64,000 nt of DNA from Reyranella sp. (GTDB lineage Bacteria; Pseudomonadota; Alphaproteobacteria; Reyranellales; Reyranellaceae), in contig NZ_SCUT01000045.1 of assembly GCF_004297265.1 (NCBI RefSeq), positions 62,001-126,000 of the forward strand, given 5' to 3'. The position numbers and the translations under genes are program-made. Below the pieces are notes generated by a model. The model was not told the DNA's origin and did not search any database. It saw only the letters and a program-made list of their open reading frames with translations. Of this stretch, positions 9,491 through 17,503 are shown one piece after another. How positions within the stretch are numbered: the first letter of the stretch is position 1; the number at the start of each line of letters is the position of its first letter.

Positions 9491-10585
9491 ATGCCGCCCG
9501 ACGTGACCCAGCCCTCGCAGACGCCGCCGGAATCTGTGCCTGCGGCGGCCGCGCCCGTACCCGTGCCCTCGCCGGCGGCTGCGACCGCCCCATCCGCGCG
9601 GCCGGCCCGGGAGACCAGCCGGCTTCATCGCCTGCTCACGGTCGGTGGCACGATCCTCGGCCTGTTCCTCCTCTACGAGGTCGTCACCTATTTCGTTGCC
9701 TTTACCGACGACGCCTATGTCCGCTCCGACCTGGTGGCGGTGGCGCCCCAGGTGACGGGGCAGATCATCGAAGTCCACGTCGTCGACAACCAGGACGTCA
9801 AGATCGGCGACAAGCTGTACACCATCGATCCGGAGCCGTTCCAACTGGTGGTCAATCAGTGGAAGGCGCAGATCGATCGTGCCGCGGCCCAGCTCAAGGT
9901 CGCGCAGGAGGAACTGGCGCTGGCCCAGGCGGCCCTGCAGGTCTCGACGTCGGCCCATACCTACGCCGTCCAGGAGCAGAGCCGGTTTTCCGATCTCGCC
10001 AAGCGTGAATTTGCCCCGATCGCAGAACTCGACAGGGCCAACGACGAACTGCGCCGGTCGCAGGCGGAGATGAAGATCTCGACGGTCGCGATCGCCAAGG
10101 CAGAGACCGACATCGGCGCTCATCAGGCGGCGCTGGAACTTGCGAAGGCGCAGCTGGCATCTGCGCAGTGGAACCTCGATCGCACGGTGGTTCACGCGCC
10201 CAACAACGGGGCGATCACCAACCTCACCATCCGAATGGGCGACATGGCCACGACCGGCGTGCCGAACGTCGGAATCGTCGATTCCGATGCATGGCGCATC
10301 ATGGCCAACTACAAGCAATACTACATTCGCGACTTGAAGGTCGGCGACACTGCCTGGGTCTGGCTCGACAGCGCGCCGTGGCGCTTCCACAAGGGCAGGA
10401 TCACCGGTATCGCCCGTGGCTTCAGCCGCAATCCCGGTATCGACAAGCTCCTGCCCTATGTCGCGCCGACGACGGACTGGATCCGCCTTCAGCGCCGCAT
10501 CCCGGTGACGATCGTGCTGGAGGACCTGCCGCCCGGCTTCAAGCTCTATATGGGCGCCGATGCGCGCACCGTGATCTTCCCGTGA
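9491..10585 (+). CDS. HlyD/EmrA-like membrane fusion protein of an efflux pump
   Basis: 364-residue periplasmic adaptor. A Pro/Ala-rich cytoplasmic tail (about residues 1-45) precedes one membrane anchor (about 52-75). Then come the FTDDAYVRSD segment typical of the EmrA/AaeA group, a biotinyl-lipoyl-like half, an alpha-helical hairpin (about 120-210), and the second lipoyl half. The stop overlaps the GTG start of the FUSC permease gene by four bases, so the two are translationally coupled and form a two-part exporter resembling AaeAB. No outer-membrane channel gene is nearby. Confidence 0.9.
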   Translation: MPPDVTQPSQTPPESVPAAAAPVPVPSPAAATAPSARPARETSRLHRLLTVGGTILGLFLLYEVVTYFVAFTDDAYVRSDLVAVAPQVTGQIIEVHVVDNQDVKIGDKLYTIDPEPFQLVVNQWKAQIDRAAAQLKVAQEELALAQAALQVSTSAHTYAVQEQSRFSDLAKREFAPIAELDRANDELRRSQAEMKISTVAIAKAETDIGAHQAALELAKAQLASAQWNLDRTVVHAPNNGAITNLTIRMGDMATTGVPNVGIVDSDAWRIMANYKQYYIRDLKVGDTAWVWLDSAPWRFHKGRITGIARGFSRNPGIDKLLPYVAPTTDWIRLQRRIPVTIVLEDLPPGFKLYMGADARTVIFP

Positions 10586-11733
10586 GCTGGGCTCCGGGGA
10601 TCGGGCGCTATGGCCGGGCGGTCGTCGAGGATGTCCTTGAAGGTGCGCGGCTTTTCGACCGGACGCTGACCGGCTTCTGGCGCGAGCTGGCCGACATCGG
10701 CAGCCGGCCGGCGCAGTCACGGATGGGGACCGTCGCAGCCGTCTCTGTGGTTCTCACGACCGTGGTGGCGTTGGCGATGCAGCTTGATGCGCCGTGGTGG
10801 GCGGCAATCAGCGGCTACATGTCCCTGATGTCGACCGGTGCCGGCTCGGTGCGACGCGGCCTGTTGCGGCTCAGCGGCACGATCGTGGGCGCCGTGCTGG
10901 GCTTCATCATGGCGCGCTGGCTGCCCTACGACCAGGTGGCGCTGTGCCTGTTCCTGGGCTGCGCGACCATGGCCGGAGTCATCGCGGTGCAGGTGAGCCC
11001 GCATGGGCTCGCCTGGCTCTTCATGGCGATTACCTCCAGCCTCGTGCTGCTGATGAGCCTGAACGACCCGACCCAGGCGTTCGAGATCGCCTGTTACCGC
11101 ACGCTCGACGTGGCGGTCGGGGTATCGTGTGCGATGGTGACGGCCAAGCTGCTGCAGGAATGGCATGCCGAGCCGCCGCCGACGGCGCCGGGCTGGCGGC
11201 ATCTGCTGGGCGCGCAATGGCCGTCGGTGCTGCACGGGTTTCGCGCCGCGATCTCCGTGGTGACGGTGATGATCGTCTGGGTGATGGCGGACTTGCCGGA
11301 CGTGGGCGAGATGGCGGTCACGATCGCCGTCGTAATGGCCGCGCCGCTGATCGCCGACGGCGGCACCACGACACGCCACCTCGTGGCGGAGAAGTCGTTC
11401 CATCGTTTCATGGGCTGCCTGCTGGGCGGCATCGTCGCACTGGCCTGCCTCGCGCTCCAGGTCGAATCGTTCGTCTGGTGGCTCGCCATGATCGGCGGCG
11501 TCGTCTGGGTGGGCATGCACATTCAGATGGGTCGGCACGGTATCCCCTATGTCGGCACGCAGTTCGCGTTCGTCTTCGTCGTCACGATGGTGCAGGGGCT
11601 GGCGCCCCCCGACAGCATCATGCCGGGCGTCGACCGCTTCGCCGGCATCACCGGTGGTTTGGGTATTCTGATGATCGTGTCGCTGCTGCTGTGGCCCAGC
11701 GACGAGGAACTGAAGGCGGAGCAGCAGGCCTGA
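10582..11733 (+). CDS. FUSC family inner-membrane efflux protein (AaeB-like, short)
   Basis: 383-residue polytopic membrane protein starting at GTG 10582 inside the stop of the membrane fusion gene (GTGA overlap). Hydrophobic segments come in two blocks, about residues 45-180 and 220-375, as in fusaric acid resistance and aromatic-acid exporters. E. coli AaeB is about 655 residues, so this is the shorter form without a long cytoplasmic domain. With the adaptor it likely exports aromatic or other weak organic acids. Substrate unknown. Confidence 0.85.
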   Translation: MSWAPGIGRYGRAVVEDVLEGARLFDRTLTGFWRELADIGSRPAQSRMGTVAAVSVVLTTVVALAMQLDAPWWAAISGYMSLMSTGAGSVRRGLLRLSGTIVGAVLGFIMARWLPYDQVALCLFLGCATMAGVIAVQVSPHGLAWLFMAITSSLVLLMSLNDPTQAFEIACYRTLDVAVGVSCAMVTAKLLQEWHAEPPPTAPGWRHLLGAQWPSVLHGFRAAISVVTVMIVWVMADLPDVGEMAVTIAVVMAAPLIADGGTTTRHLVAEKSFHRFMGCLLGGIVALACLALQVESFVWWLAMIGGVVWVGMHIQMGRHGIPYVGTQFAFVFVVTMVQGLAPPDSIMPGVDRFAGITGGLGILMIVSLLLWPSDEELKAEQQA

Positions 11734-11856
11734 CAGGCAGCCGTGAAATCTTCATGGCCCATGCCATCTGCCGGAACGGACCCATGCATCCACCGGGACA
11801 GGGCTGTCCGCCCCACGCGCTTGCTCGATGGAAGCAGAACGCTAGTTTGACCCTCG

Positions 11857-12756
11857 ATGAAAGCTGACGCGCCCCCGCCGACCGACCGGATCCTGCGGGC
11901 CATTCTCTCGATCATTTTCTCGGTCCTGTGCTTCTCCGTCCTGAACGCCATGTCCAAGACGCTGAGCCAGACCTATCCGGTCATCGAAGTGATCTGGGGC
12001 CGCTACGTCTTCGCCTTCGTCTTCATGATGGCGATCTTCCTGCCACGGGCCGGACTGGCGCTGTTCCGGTGGCATAACGTGCCGAGCCAGATCGTGCGCG
12101 GCCTGCTGCTGTTCCTGTCCTCGTATCTCTACTTTCACGGCATCGTCGACATGCCGCTGGCGTCGGCCGCCTCGATCTCGCTCACCAGCCCGCTGATCGT
12201 CACGGCGCTGTCGTCGAAGTTCCTGGGCGAGCCGGTCGGTCCCAGGCGCTGGGTGGCCGTGGTGGTCGGCTTCGTGGGTGCCCTCATCGTGGTGCGGCCG
12301 GGCTCCGCCCACTTCGAATGGCATTCGCTGTGGATCGTCGGCAGCACGATCTCGAGTTCGCTCTATCAGCTCTTCTCGCGGCGCTACGGGCAGGCCGAGC
12401 GGCCCGATGCCTCCGCCACCATGGCAACGATCGTGGGCACTGCGGTGGCTCTGCCGCTGCTGCCGTTCGAATGGGTGACGCCGGCCTTCGGCTGGCACTG
12501 GGCGCTGTTCGCCGGCATGGGCATCATGGCAGGCGTCGGTCACTACTTCCTGACCATCGCCTACAGCCAGGCGCCGGCCGCCGTCGTGGCGCCCTTCAAC
12601 TACGTGCAGCTCCTGGGAGCCGCCTTGCTGGGCTATCTCGTGTTTGGCGATTTTCCCGACTTCTGGACCTGGGTCGGTGCGGGCGTGATCATCTGCTCGG
12701 GCCTCTATCTCGGTCACATCGAACGCCAGCGACATCGGGCGCTGATCAAGAAATAG
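11857..12756 (+). CDS. DMT family transporter with two EamA domains
   Basis: 299-residue inner-membrane protein with about ten hydrophobic helices in two repeated EamA halves (about residues 15-145 and 160-290), the usual size for RhaT/YdcZ-type drug/metabolite exporters. It is separated from the FUSC gene by 123 bases that contain a compact GGACAG/CTGTCC inverted repeat (11796-11809) and nothing else I can name. A GC-rich hairpin follows its stop. Substrate cannot be predicted. Confidence 0.86.
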   Translation: MKADAPPPTDRILRAILSIIFSVLCFSVLNAMSKTLSQTYPVIEVIWGRYVFAFVFMMAIFLPRAGLALFRWHNVPSQIVRGLLLFLSSYLYFHGIVDMPLASAASISLTSPLIVTALSSKFLGEPVGPRRWVAVVVGFVGALIVVRPGSAHFEWHSLWIVGSTISSSLYQLFSRRYGQAERPDASATMATIVGTAVALPLLPFEWVTPAFGWHWALFAGMGIMAGVGHYFLTIAYSQAPAAVVAPFNYVQLLGAALLGYLVFGDFPDFWTWVGAGVIICSGLYLGHIERQRHRALIKK

Positions 12757-12782
12757 CGCGCCTGATCAGGAATTGACCTGAG

Positions 12783-12800
12783 GCCGCGTCGCTGCGCGGC
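12783..12800 (+). terminator. GC hairpin after the DMT gene
   Basis: GCCGCG-TCGCTG-CGCGGC forms a perfect 6-bp stem with a 6-base loop, 26 bases after the DMT stop codon. No T-run follows, so it is at best a weak or factor-assisted terminator. It also lies just upstream of the sigma-54 promoter and could instead be part of an activator site. A 10-bp palindrome CCTGATCAGG lies at 12761-12770. Confidence 0.3.
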
Positions 12801-12832
12801 GAGCACACGCCATCGCCGCTGCTTCTCCGCGC

Positions 12833-12849
12833 TGGCATATCCCTTGCTT
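12833..12849 (+). promoter_or_regulatory. Sigma-54 (-24/-12) promoter
   Basis: TGGCATATCCCTTGCTT matches the RpoN consensus TGGCAC-N5-TTGCA closely: the invariant GG (12834-12835) and GC (12846-12847) are separated by exactly 10 bases. Transcription would begin about 12 bases after the GC, near 12859, giving a leader of about 160 bases before the ATG at 13018. RpoN promoters need an AAA+ activator such as NtrC. I did not find a clear NtrC site in the roughly 75 bases upstream. Nitrogen control suits the imported compound and the amidohydrolase in this operon. Confidence 0.8.
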
Positions 12850-12864
12850 GAAATATGGCAGCGC

Positions 12865-12886
12865 AGAATCGCGCTAGCGCGATTCT
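12865..12886. repeat. 22-bp perfect palindrome at the 5' end of the predicted leader
   Basis: AGAATCGCGCT followed at once by its exact reverse complement. It lies about 6 bases after the predicted sigma-54 start site. As RNA it could form a strong hairpin, with the central bases forming the loop, that protects the 5' end; as DNA it could bind a dimeric protein. Confidence 0.6.
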
Positions 12887-12916
12887 TCTCGGTTGGCGTG
12901 CCGGCACCTTTGAGGA

Positions 12917-12957
12917 CGGTCGCGCTGAGAGGCGACCGACAAGGAGTTGTCAGTCGC
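12917..12957 (+). ncRNA. Candidate riboswitch-like leader element with two mutually exclusive hairpins
   Basis: Hairpin A pairs CGGTCGC (12917-12923) with GCGACCG (12932-12938) around the loop GCTGAGAG. Hairpin B pairs GCGACCGACAA (12932-12942) with TTGTCAGTCGC (12947-12957) around a GGAG loop, with ten pairs and one C-A mismatch. Both use 12932-12938, so only one can form at a time, the architecture of a switch. The gene behind it encodes an NMT1-type binding protein. A known class, the NMT1 motif or xanthine-I riboswitch, lies before such genes, but I cannot confirm membership by eye. The 3' expression platform would be the hairpin at 12994-13007. Confidence 0.55.
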
Positions 12958-12993
12958 AGACTCGCCAGAACCCAGCAGTTCCAATTCAAAAAT

Positions 12994-13011
12994 CTCGGCT
13001 GCCCGAGGAGG
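12994..13011 (+). promoter_or_regulatory. Shine-Dalgarno partly inside a hairpin
   Basis: CTCGG-CTGC-CCGAG (12994-13007) forms a 5-bp stem whose 3' strand includes the first bases of the strong ribosome binding site GAGGAGG (13005-13011), seven bases before the ATG at 13018. Folding would hide part of the ribosome binding site, which offers a simple way for the upstream leader to control translation. Confidence 0.55.
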
Positions 13012-13017
13012 CTCTCC

Positions 13018-14100
13018 ATGTGTGATCGCATCGGCTGTAATCATTTTCCGACCCTGTCCCAGATGAATTTCGCCGGCGCCGTCGCGCCGTCGCGCCGTGG
13101 TTTCCTGAAGGGTGCCGCGGCCATCAGCACCATCACCATGGCGGCCGGTCCGGGCATGCTGATGGGCGGACCGGCCCATGCCGCGGCCGGGATCAAGTCG
13201 ACCCATGGCAGCGGCTTCTGCAACCTCAACCTCTTCCTTGCCCATTCGCGGCAATACGCCAAGGCGGCGGGCACCGAGCTGGTCTTCATCAACACGCCGA
13301 CCTCGGCCGAGATGGTGACGTTCCTCGGCATGGGCCAGGTCGATATCGGCCTGATGCCCTACACCAGCTTCATGGCGCTCCACGACAAGGGCGCGCCGGT
13401 CAAGATCGTGGCCGGCGGCGGCGTCGAAGGCTGCGCCATCGTGGCGAGGCCCGGCCTCGACTCGCCGGAGAAGCTCAAGGGCAAGACGCTTGGTACCTTC
13501 CAGATGGATACGCTGGAGGTCATGCCCTACGACTACCTGAAGAAGCACAACATCTCCTTCAAGGACGTGAAGGTCCGCTACATGGGCAACACACCCGAGG
13601 CCGTCGAGGCCTTCAAGGCGGGTGCCCTCGACTGGATCTGCACCATCGAACCCTACGCCTCGGCACTGGTGGCCGACGTCAAGGGCGCGGTCATGTTGAC
13701 CAACGGCGTCGACCTCTACGGCAAGGGCTACACCGATTGCGTGCTCGCGGCACGAGCGAGCCTGATCAAGGACAACCCGGCCGGGCTGAAGGCGATCATC
13801 AAGAGCATGATGCAGGCCCAGCTCGACGCCGAGACCCAGACCGAGGCCGTGCTGAAGGAACTGGTCGGTAAGTACTACAAGACGTCCATGGAGAACGCGA
13901 AGATCGCCCAGGGCAAGCAGCCCGCGGTGGTCGACGCGCGCAGCCAGACCGACTTCATCCTGAAGCGCACCGACAGCGTGATGGAGATGGGCTACATCAA
14001 GAAGAAGCCCGGCCGCGACGCCATCGACTGGACCATGCTGGAGGAGGTGATCAAGGAGAATCCCGACCTCTACGGCAAGCTCAAGTACAAGTCCGCCTGA
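13018..14100 (+). CDS. ABC transporter substrate-binding protein, NitT/TauT (NMT1/THI5-like) family
   Basis: 360-residue periplasmic binding protein. The ATG at 13018 follows a strong GAGGAGG. The N-terminus carries a Tat-like signal (SRRGFLKGAA, then a hydrophobic run ending in PAHAA near residue 55). The mature protein has the NMT1/SsuA fold pattern, with a PTSAEMVTFLGMGQVDIG segment early and LKGKTLGTF in the first lobe. It would bind a small nitrogen-containing compound, and the amidohydrolase three genes later suggests a purine, pyrimidine or triazine-like ring. First gene of a four-gene operon whose stop overlaps the permease start by one base. Confidence 0.9.
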   Translation: MCDRIGCNHFPTLSQMNFAGAVAPSRRGFLKGAAAISTITMAAGPGMLMGGPAHAAAGIKSTHGSGFCNLNLFLAHSRQYAKAAGTELVFINTPTSAEMVTFLGMGQVDIGLMPYTSFMALHDKGAPVKIVAGGGVEGCAIVARPGLDSPEKLKGKTLGTFQMDTLEVMPYDYLKKHNISFKDVKVRYMGNTPEAVEAFKAGALDWICTIEPYASALVADVKGAVMLTNGVDLYGKGYTDCVLAARASLIKDNPAGLKAIIKSMMQAQLDAETQTEAVLKELVGKYYKTSMENAKIAQGKQPAVVDARSQTDFILKRTDSVMEMGYIKKKPGRDAIDWTMLEEVIKENPDLYGKLKYKSA

Positions 14101-15035
14101 TGGCTGTCGTCACGCGCGACAGCGATTCCTCGGGCACCGCCGGCGGAGCATCCCGCCCGCCGGCGGCCTCGCGGCTGCTGGCCTCGATGGCCGGGCTCGA
14201 CTGGCTGGCCAGGATCTGGTGGACCTGCCTCTCGATCAGCCTGTTCGCCGGCCTGTGGGAACTGTGCTGGGCGATGGGGTGGGCGGACGAGAAGCTGCTG
14301 CCGCCGCCGCATATCTTCCTCGACAACATCGGCGAGCAGGGTCGTTACTTCAACACCGCCACGCGCTGGCAGGTCGGCCAGTCGATGGCCGAAGGCCCGT
14401 CGGCCTTCGAATCGGTGCTGATCACCGGGGCCGCCACCACGGCGCGCGTGTTCGTGGGCCTCATCATCGCCTCGGTGCTGGCGATCGGTGTCGGTGTGCT
14501 GATCCGCTACTACCGCTTCTTCGACCGGCTGGTGCTGCCCACCATCACGCTGCTGTCGCCGGTCTCGCCGATCGCCTGGCTGCCGGTTGCGATTTTCCTG
14601 TTCGGCATCGGCAATGCGCCGGCGATCTTCATGGTGGTGGTGGCGCTGTTCTTCCATATGGTGCTGGCGACCATCAACCAGATCGACACGGTCAACACCA
14701 ATCTCATCAACGTGGCGCGCACCATGGGGGCGTCCAAGGCGCAGATCTACACGCGCGTCATCGTGCCCGCCATCCTGCCCGGCATGCTCCAGGTGCTGCG
14801 CATGAACCTGTTCGGCGCGTGGATGGTGGTGCTGGTCGCGGAATCGACGGGCGTCGGCTACGGCATGGGCCAGGTGATCATGCTGGCGCGCAACACCTTC
14901 AACCCCTCCCTGGTGTTCTTCACCATCGCCGTGATCGGCGTGCTGGGCTTCACCTTCGACTGGCTGCTGCGGCTGGCTCAGCGCCGGATCCTGTACTGGC
15001 TGCCCGATACCGTGGAGAGACTGCGTGTCCTCTGA
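14100..15035 (+). CDS. ABC transporter permease, NitT/TauT family
   Basis: 311-residue inner-membrane subunit of the importer. About six hydrophobic helices are visible, with the permease-ATPase coupling motif in the segment MGASKAQIYTRVIVPAILPG (about residues 214-233). A long hydrophilic insertion (about 65-115) follows the first helix. The start ATG overlaps the binding-protein stop by one base, and its 3' end overlaps the ATPase gene by 11 bases, so translation of the three subunits is coupled. Confidence 0.9.
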   Translation: MAVVTRDSDSSGTAGGASRPPAASRLLASMAGLDWLARIWWTCLSISLFAGLWELCWAMGWADEKLLPPPHIFLDNIGEQGRYFNTATRWQVGQSMAEGPSAFESVLITGAATTARVFVGLIIASVLAIGVGVLIRYYRFFDRLVLPTITLLSPVSPIAWLPVAIFLFGIGNAPAIFMVVVALFFHMVLATINQIDTVNTNLINVARTMGASKAQIYTRVIVPAILPGMLQVLRMNLFGAWMVVLVAESTGVGYGMGQVIMLARNTFNPSLVFFTIAVIGVLGFTFDWLLRLAQRRILYWLPDTVERLRVL

Positions 15036-15852
15036 AGACGCCCCGCACTTTTCTTCCAAGGATGCCGTGGTGTGCCGCGGCGTCGGCAAGACCTGGGCGG
15101 CCGGGACCAGGCGCGCCCACAACGCCCTGACCGGCATCGACCTCGATGTCGCGCCGGGCGAGTTCGTGGTCTTCCTCGGTCCCTCCGGCTGCGGCAAGAG
15201 CACCTTGCTCTACCTGATCGCCGGCCTCGAGGACGCGACGGAGGGCAAGCTCTGGTCGTTCGGCGACCTCGTGGACATGCCGTCGCCGGAGCGCAGCCTG
15301 ATCTTTCAGGAGACCTCGCTCTTCCCGTGGCTGACCGTGTGGGAAAATGTGAGCTTCGGCCTGTCGATCCGCGGCGCCAGCAAGGAGGAGCGCCGCACTG
15401 TCGCCGCCGAGGCGTTGCAGCGGGTCGGCCTCAAGGCCGCGATGGACAAGCGGCCCGACGAGCTGTCCGGCGGCATGCGCCAGCGGGTCGCCGTGGCTCG
15501 CGCACTTGCCATGCGCCCCAAGGTTCTGCTGATGGACGAGCCGTTCGCCGCGCTGGACGTCCAGACGCGGGCCCGCATGCAGGACTTCCTGCTCGACGTC
15601 TGGCGCGATTCCGGCGCATCGGTCCTGTTCGTCACCCACCATATCGACGAGGCGGTGGCTCTGGCCGACCGGGTCGTCGTCTTCACTTCGCGGCCGGGAC
15701 GCATCAAGACCATCGTGCCGATCGACATGCCGCGTCCGCGTAACCTGTTCTCGCGCGAGGCGGAGGATCTGCGCATCAGGCTCACCGACCTGCTGCGCGA
15801 CGAGGTCGACCGCGCCTTCGCCGAACAGGAAGCGCTCGCCGCCACCGCTTGA
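15025..15852 (+). CDS. ABC transporter ATP-binding protein, NitT/TauT family
   Basis: 275-residue ATPase of the same importer, starting at GTG 15025 inside the permease gene. It shows Walker A GPSGCGKST, Q-loop QETSLFPW, signature LSGGMRQRVAVARAL, Walker B VLLMDEPFAALD and the switch histidine in VTHHIDEA. This is the SsuB/TauB/NrtD type. With the binding protein and permease it completes a standard importer. The amidohydrolase gene follows after 33 bases. Confidence 0.92.
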   Translation: MSSEDAPHFSSKDAVVCRGVGKTWAAGTRRAHNALTGIDLDVAPGEFVVFLGPSGCGKSTLLYLIAGLEDATEGKLWSFGDLVDMPSPERSLIFQETSLFPWLTVWENVSFGLSIRGASKEERRTVAAEALQRVGLKAAMDKRPDELSGGMRQRVAVARALAMRPKVLLMDEPFAALDVQTRARMQDFLLDVWRDSGASVLFVTHHIDEAVALADRVVVFTSRPGRIKTIVPIDMPRPRNLFSREAEDLRIRLTDLLRDEVDRAFAEQEALAATA

Positions 15853-15885
15853 TCTCTTGACCCACAGACAAAGGAGAAGCCGACC

Positions 15886-17427
15886 ATGGCCACCAGCCTG
15901 ATCCGCAGCCGCGCCGCCATCACGGGCACCAAGGATCGTTTCACCTGGAACGAGATCAAGGACGGGGCCGTGCTGCAGGAGGACGGTGTCATCGTCGCCG
16001 TCGGCGCCTACGACGACCTGCACGCCAAGCACCCGACGGTGCCGGTGATCGGCACGGGCAAGGAGATCCTGTTGCCCGGCTTTGTGAACGGCCATCACCA
16101 TGTCGGCCTGACACCTGTCCAGCTCGGCTCGCCCGACATGCCGTTGGAACTCTGGTTCATCACCCGCATGGTGATCCGCAACCTCGACCTCTATCTCGAC
16201 ACGCTTTACTCGGCCTTCGAGATGATCGGTTCCGGAATCACCACGGTGCAGCACATCCAGGGCTGGATGCCCGGCACTTTGCCCGACGTCGAGAAGCGCG
16301 CGACAGAGACCATCAAGGCCTATGAAGATGTCGGCATGCGGGTCAGCTACTGCTACGCCGTGCGCGACCAGAACCGACTCGTCTACCAGGCCGACGAGGA
16401 GTTCGTCAGGAGCCTGCCGAGTGAACTGCAGGGGCCGATGCAGCGCTGGTTCGACCGGTTCAAGATGGGCCTGGACGATGCGATGGACATGTTCAAGTCC
16501 TTCCACTCGCAGCACCACAACAAGCGCCGGGTGAAGATCCAGCTGGCGCCGGCCAACCTGCACTGGTGCTCCGATCCGGCGCTGACGAAGCTCAGCGAAG
16601 CGTCGGCCAAGTACAACGTGCCGATGCACATGCACCTGCTCGAGACGGCCTACCAGAAGGAATATGCCTGGCGGCGCGGCAACTGCACGGCGCTGGAATA
16701 CATCGACCGCTTCGGCATGGTGAACGAACGGCTGACCTTGGGCCACGGCGTGTGGCTGAACGAGAAGGATATCGACCGCTTGGCCGAGGCCAAGGGCTGC
16801 GTCTGCCACAACTGCTCGTCCAACTTCCGCCTGCGTTCGGGCGTGGCGGCGCTCAATCATTTCGAGAAGAAGGGCATCAACACCGCGATCGGCCTCGACG
16901 AGGCCGGCATCAACGACGACCGCGACATGTTGCAGGAGCTGAAGCTGGTCCTGCGCGCCCATCGGGTGCCGGGCATGGTCGAGGCCGACGTGCCGACCAT
17001 GGCGCAGGTGCTACGCATGGCGACGGTCGGCGGCGCGAAGACGACGCCGTTCGGCGACAGCATCGGCACACTGGAGGTCGGCAGGGCCGCCGACATGGTG
17101 CTGATCGACTGGGAGAGCGTGGCCTATCCCTATCTCGACGAGATGACGCCGACTCTCGACGCGGTGGTGCAGCGCGCCAAGCAGCAGGCTGTCACCATGA
17201 CGATGTGCGACGGCGAGGTGATCTACAAGGACGGCACCTTCACCAAGGTCGACCGGACGGCGGCGCTGAAGGCGCTGCACGACGATCTCGGCAAGGCCCT
17301 GGCCGACGACGAGGTCGAGCGCCGCAAGCTCTCGGTCGCGCTGCTGCCGCACGCCCGCAGGTTCTATGAGAACTACATGGATCCCTCGAAGCACCAGCCG
17401 TTCTACAGCCCGAGCTCGAGGGTTTAA
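15886..17427 (+). CDS. Amidohydrolase family protein (ATZ/TRZ, 8-oxoguanine-deaminase-like)
   Basis: 513-residue metal-dependent deaminase or hydrolase. The metal-binding HxH is H70-x-H72 in NGHHHVG. Further ligands are likely the His in the HMHLLET segment, the His in LGHGVWL and the Asp in IGLDEAG. This arrangement belongs to the cytosine deaminase/atrazine chlorohydrolase branch that deaminates or dechlorinates N-heterocycles such as guanine, 8-oxoguanine, cytosine or s-triazines. As last gene of the importer operon behind a sigma-54 promoter, it most likely releases ammonia from the imported ring for nitrogen supply. At 513 residues it is longer than typical 450-residue members. Precise substrate uncertain. 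Confidence 0.85.
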   Translation: MATSLIRSRAAITGTKDRFTWNEIKDGAVLQEDGVIVAVGAYDDLHAKHPTVPVIGTGKEILLPGFVNGHHHVGLTPVQLGSPDMPLELWFITRMVIRNLDLYLDTLYSAFEMIGSGITTVQHIQGWMPGTLPDVEKRATETIKAYEDVGMRVSYCYAVRDQNRLVYQADEEFVRSLPSELQGPMQRWFDRFKMGLDDAMDMFKSFHSQHHNKRRVKIQLAPANLHWCSDPALTKLSEASAKYNVPMHMHLLETAYQKEYAWRRGNCTALEYIDRFGMVNERLTLGHGVWLNEKDIDRLAEAKGCVCHNCSSNFRLRSGVAALNHFEKKGINTAIGLDEAGINDDRDMLQELKLVLRAHRVPGMVEADVPTMAQVLRMATVGGAKTTPFGDSIGTLEVGRAADMVLIDWESVAYPYLDEMTPTLDAVVQRAKQQAVTMTMCDGEVIYKDGTFTKVDRTAALKALHDDLGKALADDEVERRKLSVALLPHARRFYENYMDPSKHQPFYSPSSRV

Positions 17428-17444
17428 GGAGGCGTAACCCCAAG

Positions 17445-17503
17445 GGAGCGCGCCACTCCAGTGGCGCTCATGATCATGATGCGCCACTGGAGTGGCGCGC
17501 TCC
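17445..17503. terminator. Long inverted repeat between convergent genes, bidirectional terminator and REP-like element
   Basis: Two perfect 23-base arms (17445-17467 and 17481-17503) enclose TCATGATCATGAT. The element starts 18 bases after the amidohydrolase stop, and its right arm ends on the first base of the rsmB stop codon. The 16 bases at 17488-17503 recur at 22736-22751, also between convergent genes, so this is a dispersed palindromic element likely serving as transcription terminator in both directions. Confidence 0.75.

Noticed and set aside
7241..10720. Very long minus-strand open frame (over 1100 codons) opposite the kinase and efflux genes
   Set aside because: It is a GC-rich shadow frame: rich in Arg, His, Leu, Gly with no domain motif, while the plus strand holds clear kinase, receiver and adaptor motifs across the same bases.
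12918..12990. TPP riboswitch suggested by CTGAGAG in the leader before an NMT1/THI5-like gene
   Set aside because: The second conserved element (GAACCTGAT-like) and the usual stem arrangement are missing, and the operon encodes an amidohydrolase rather than thiamine genes.
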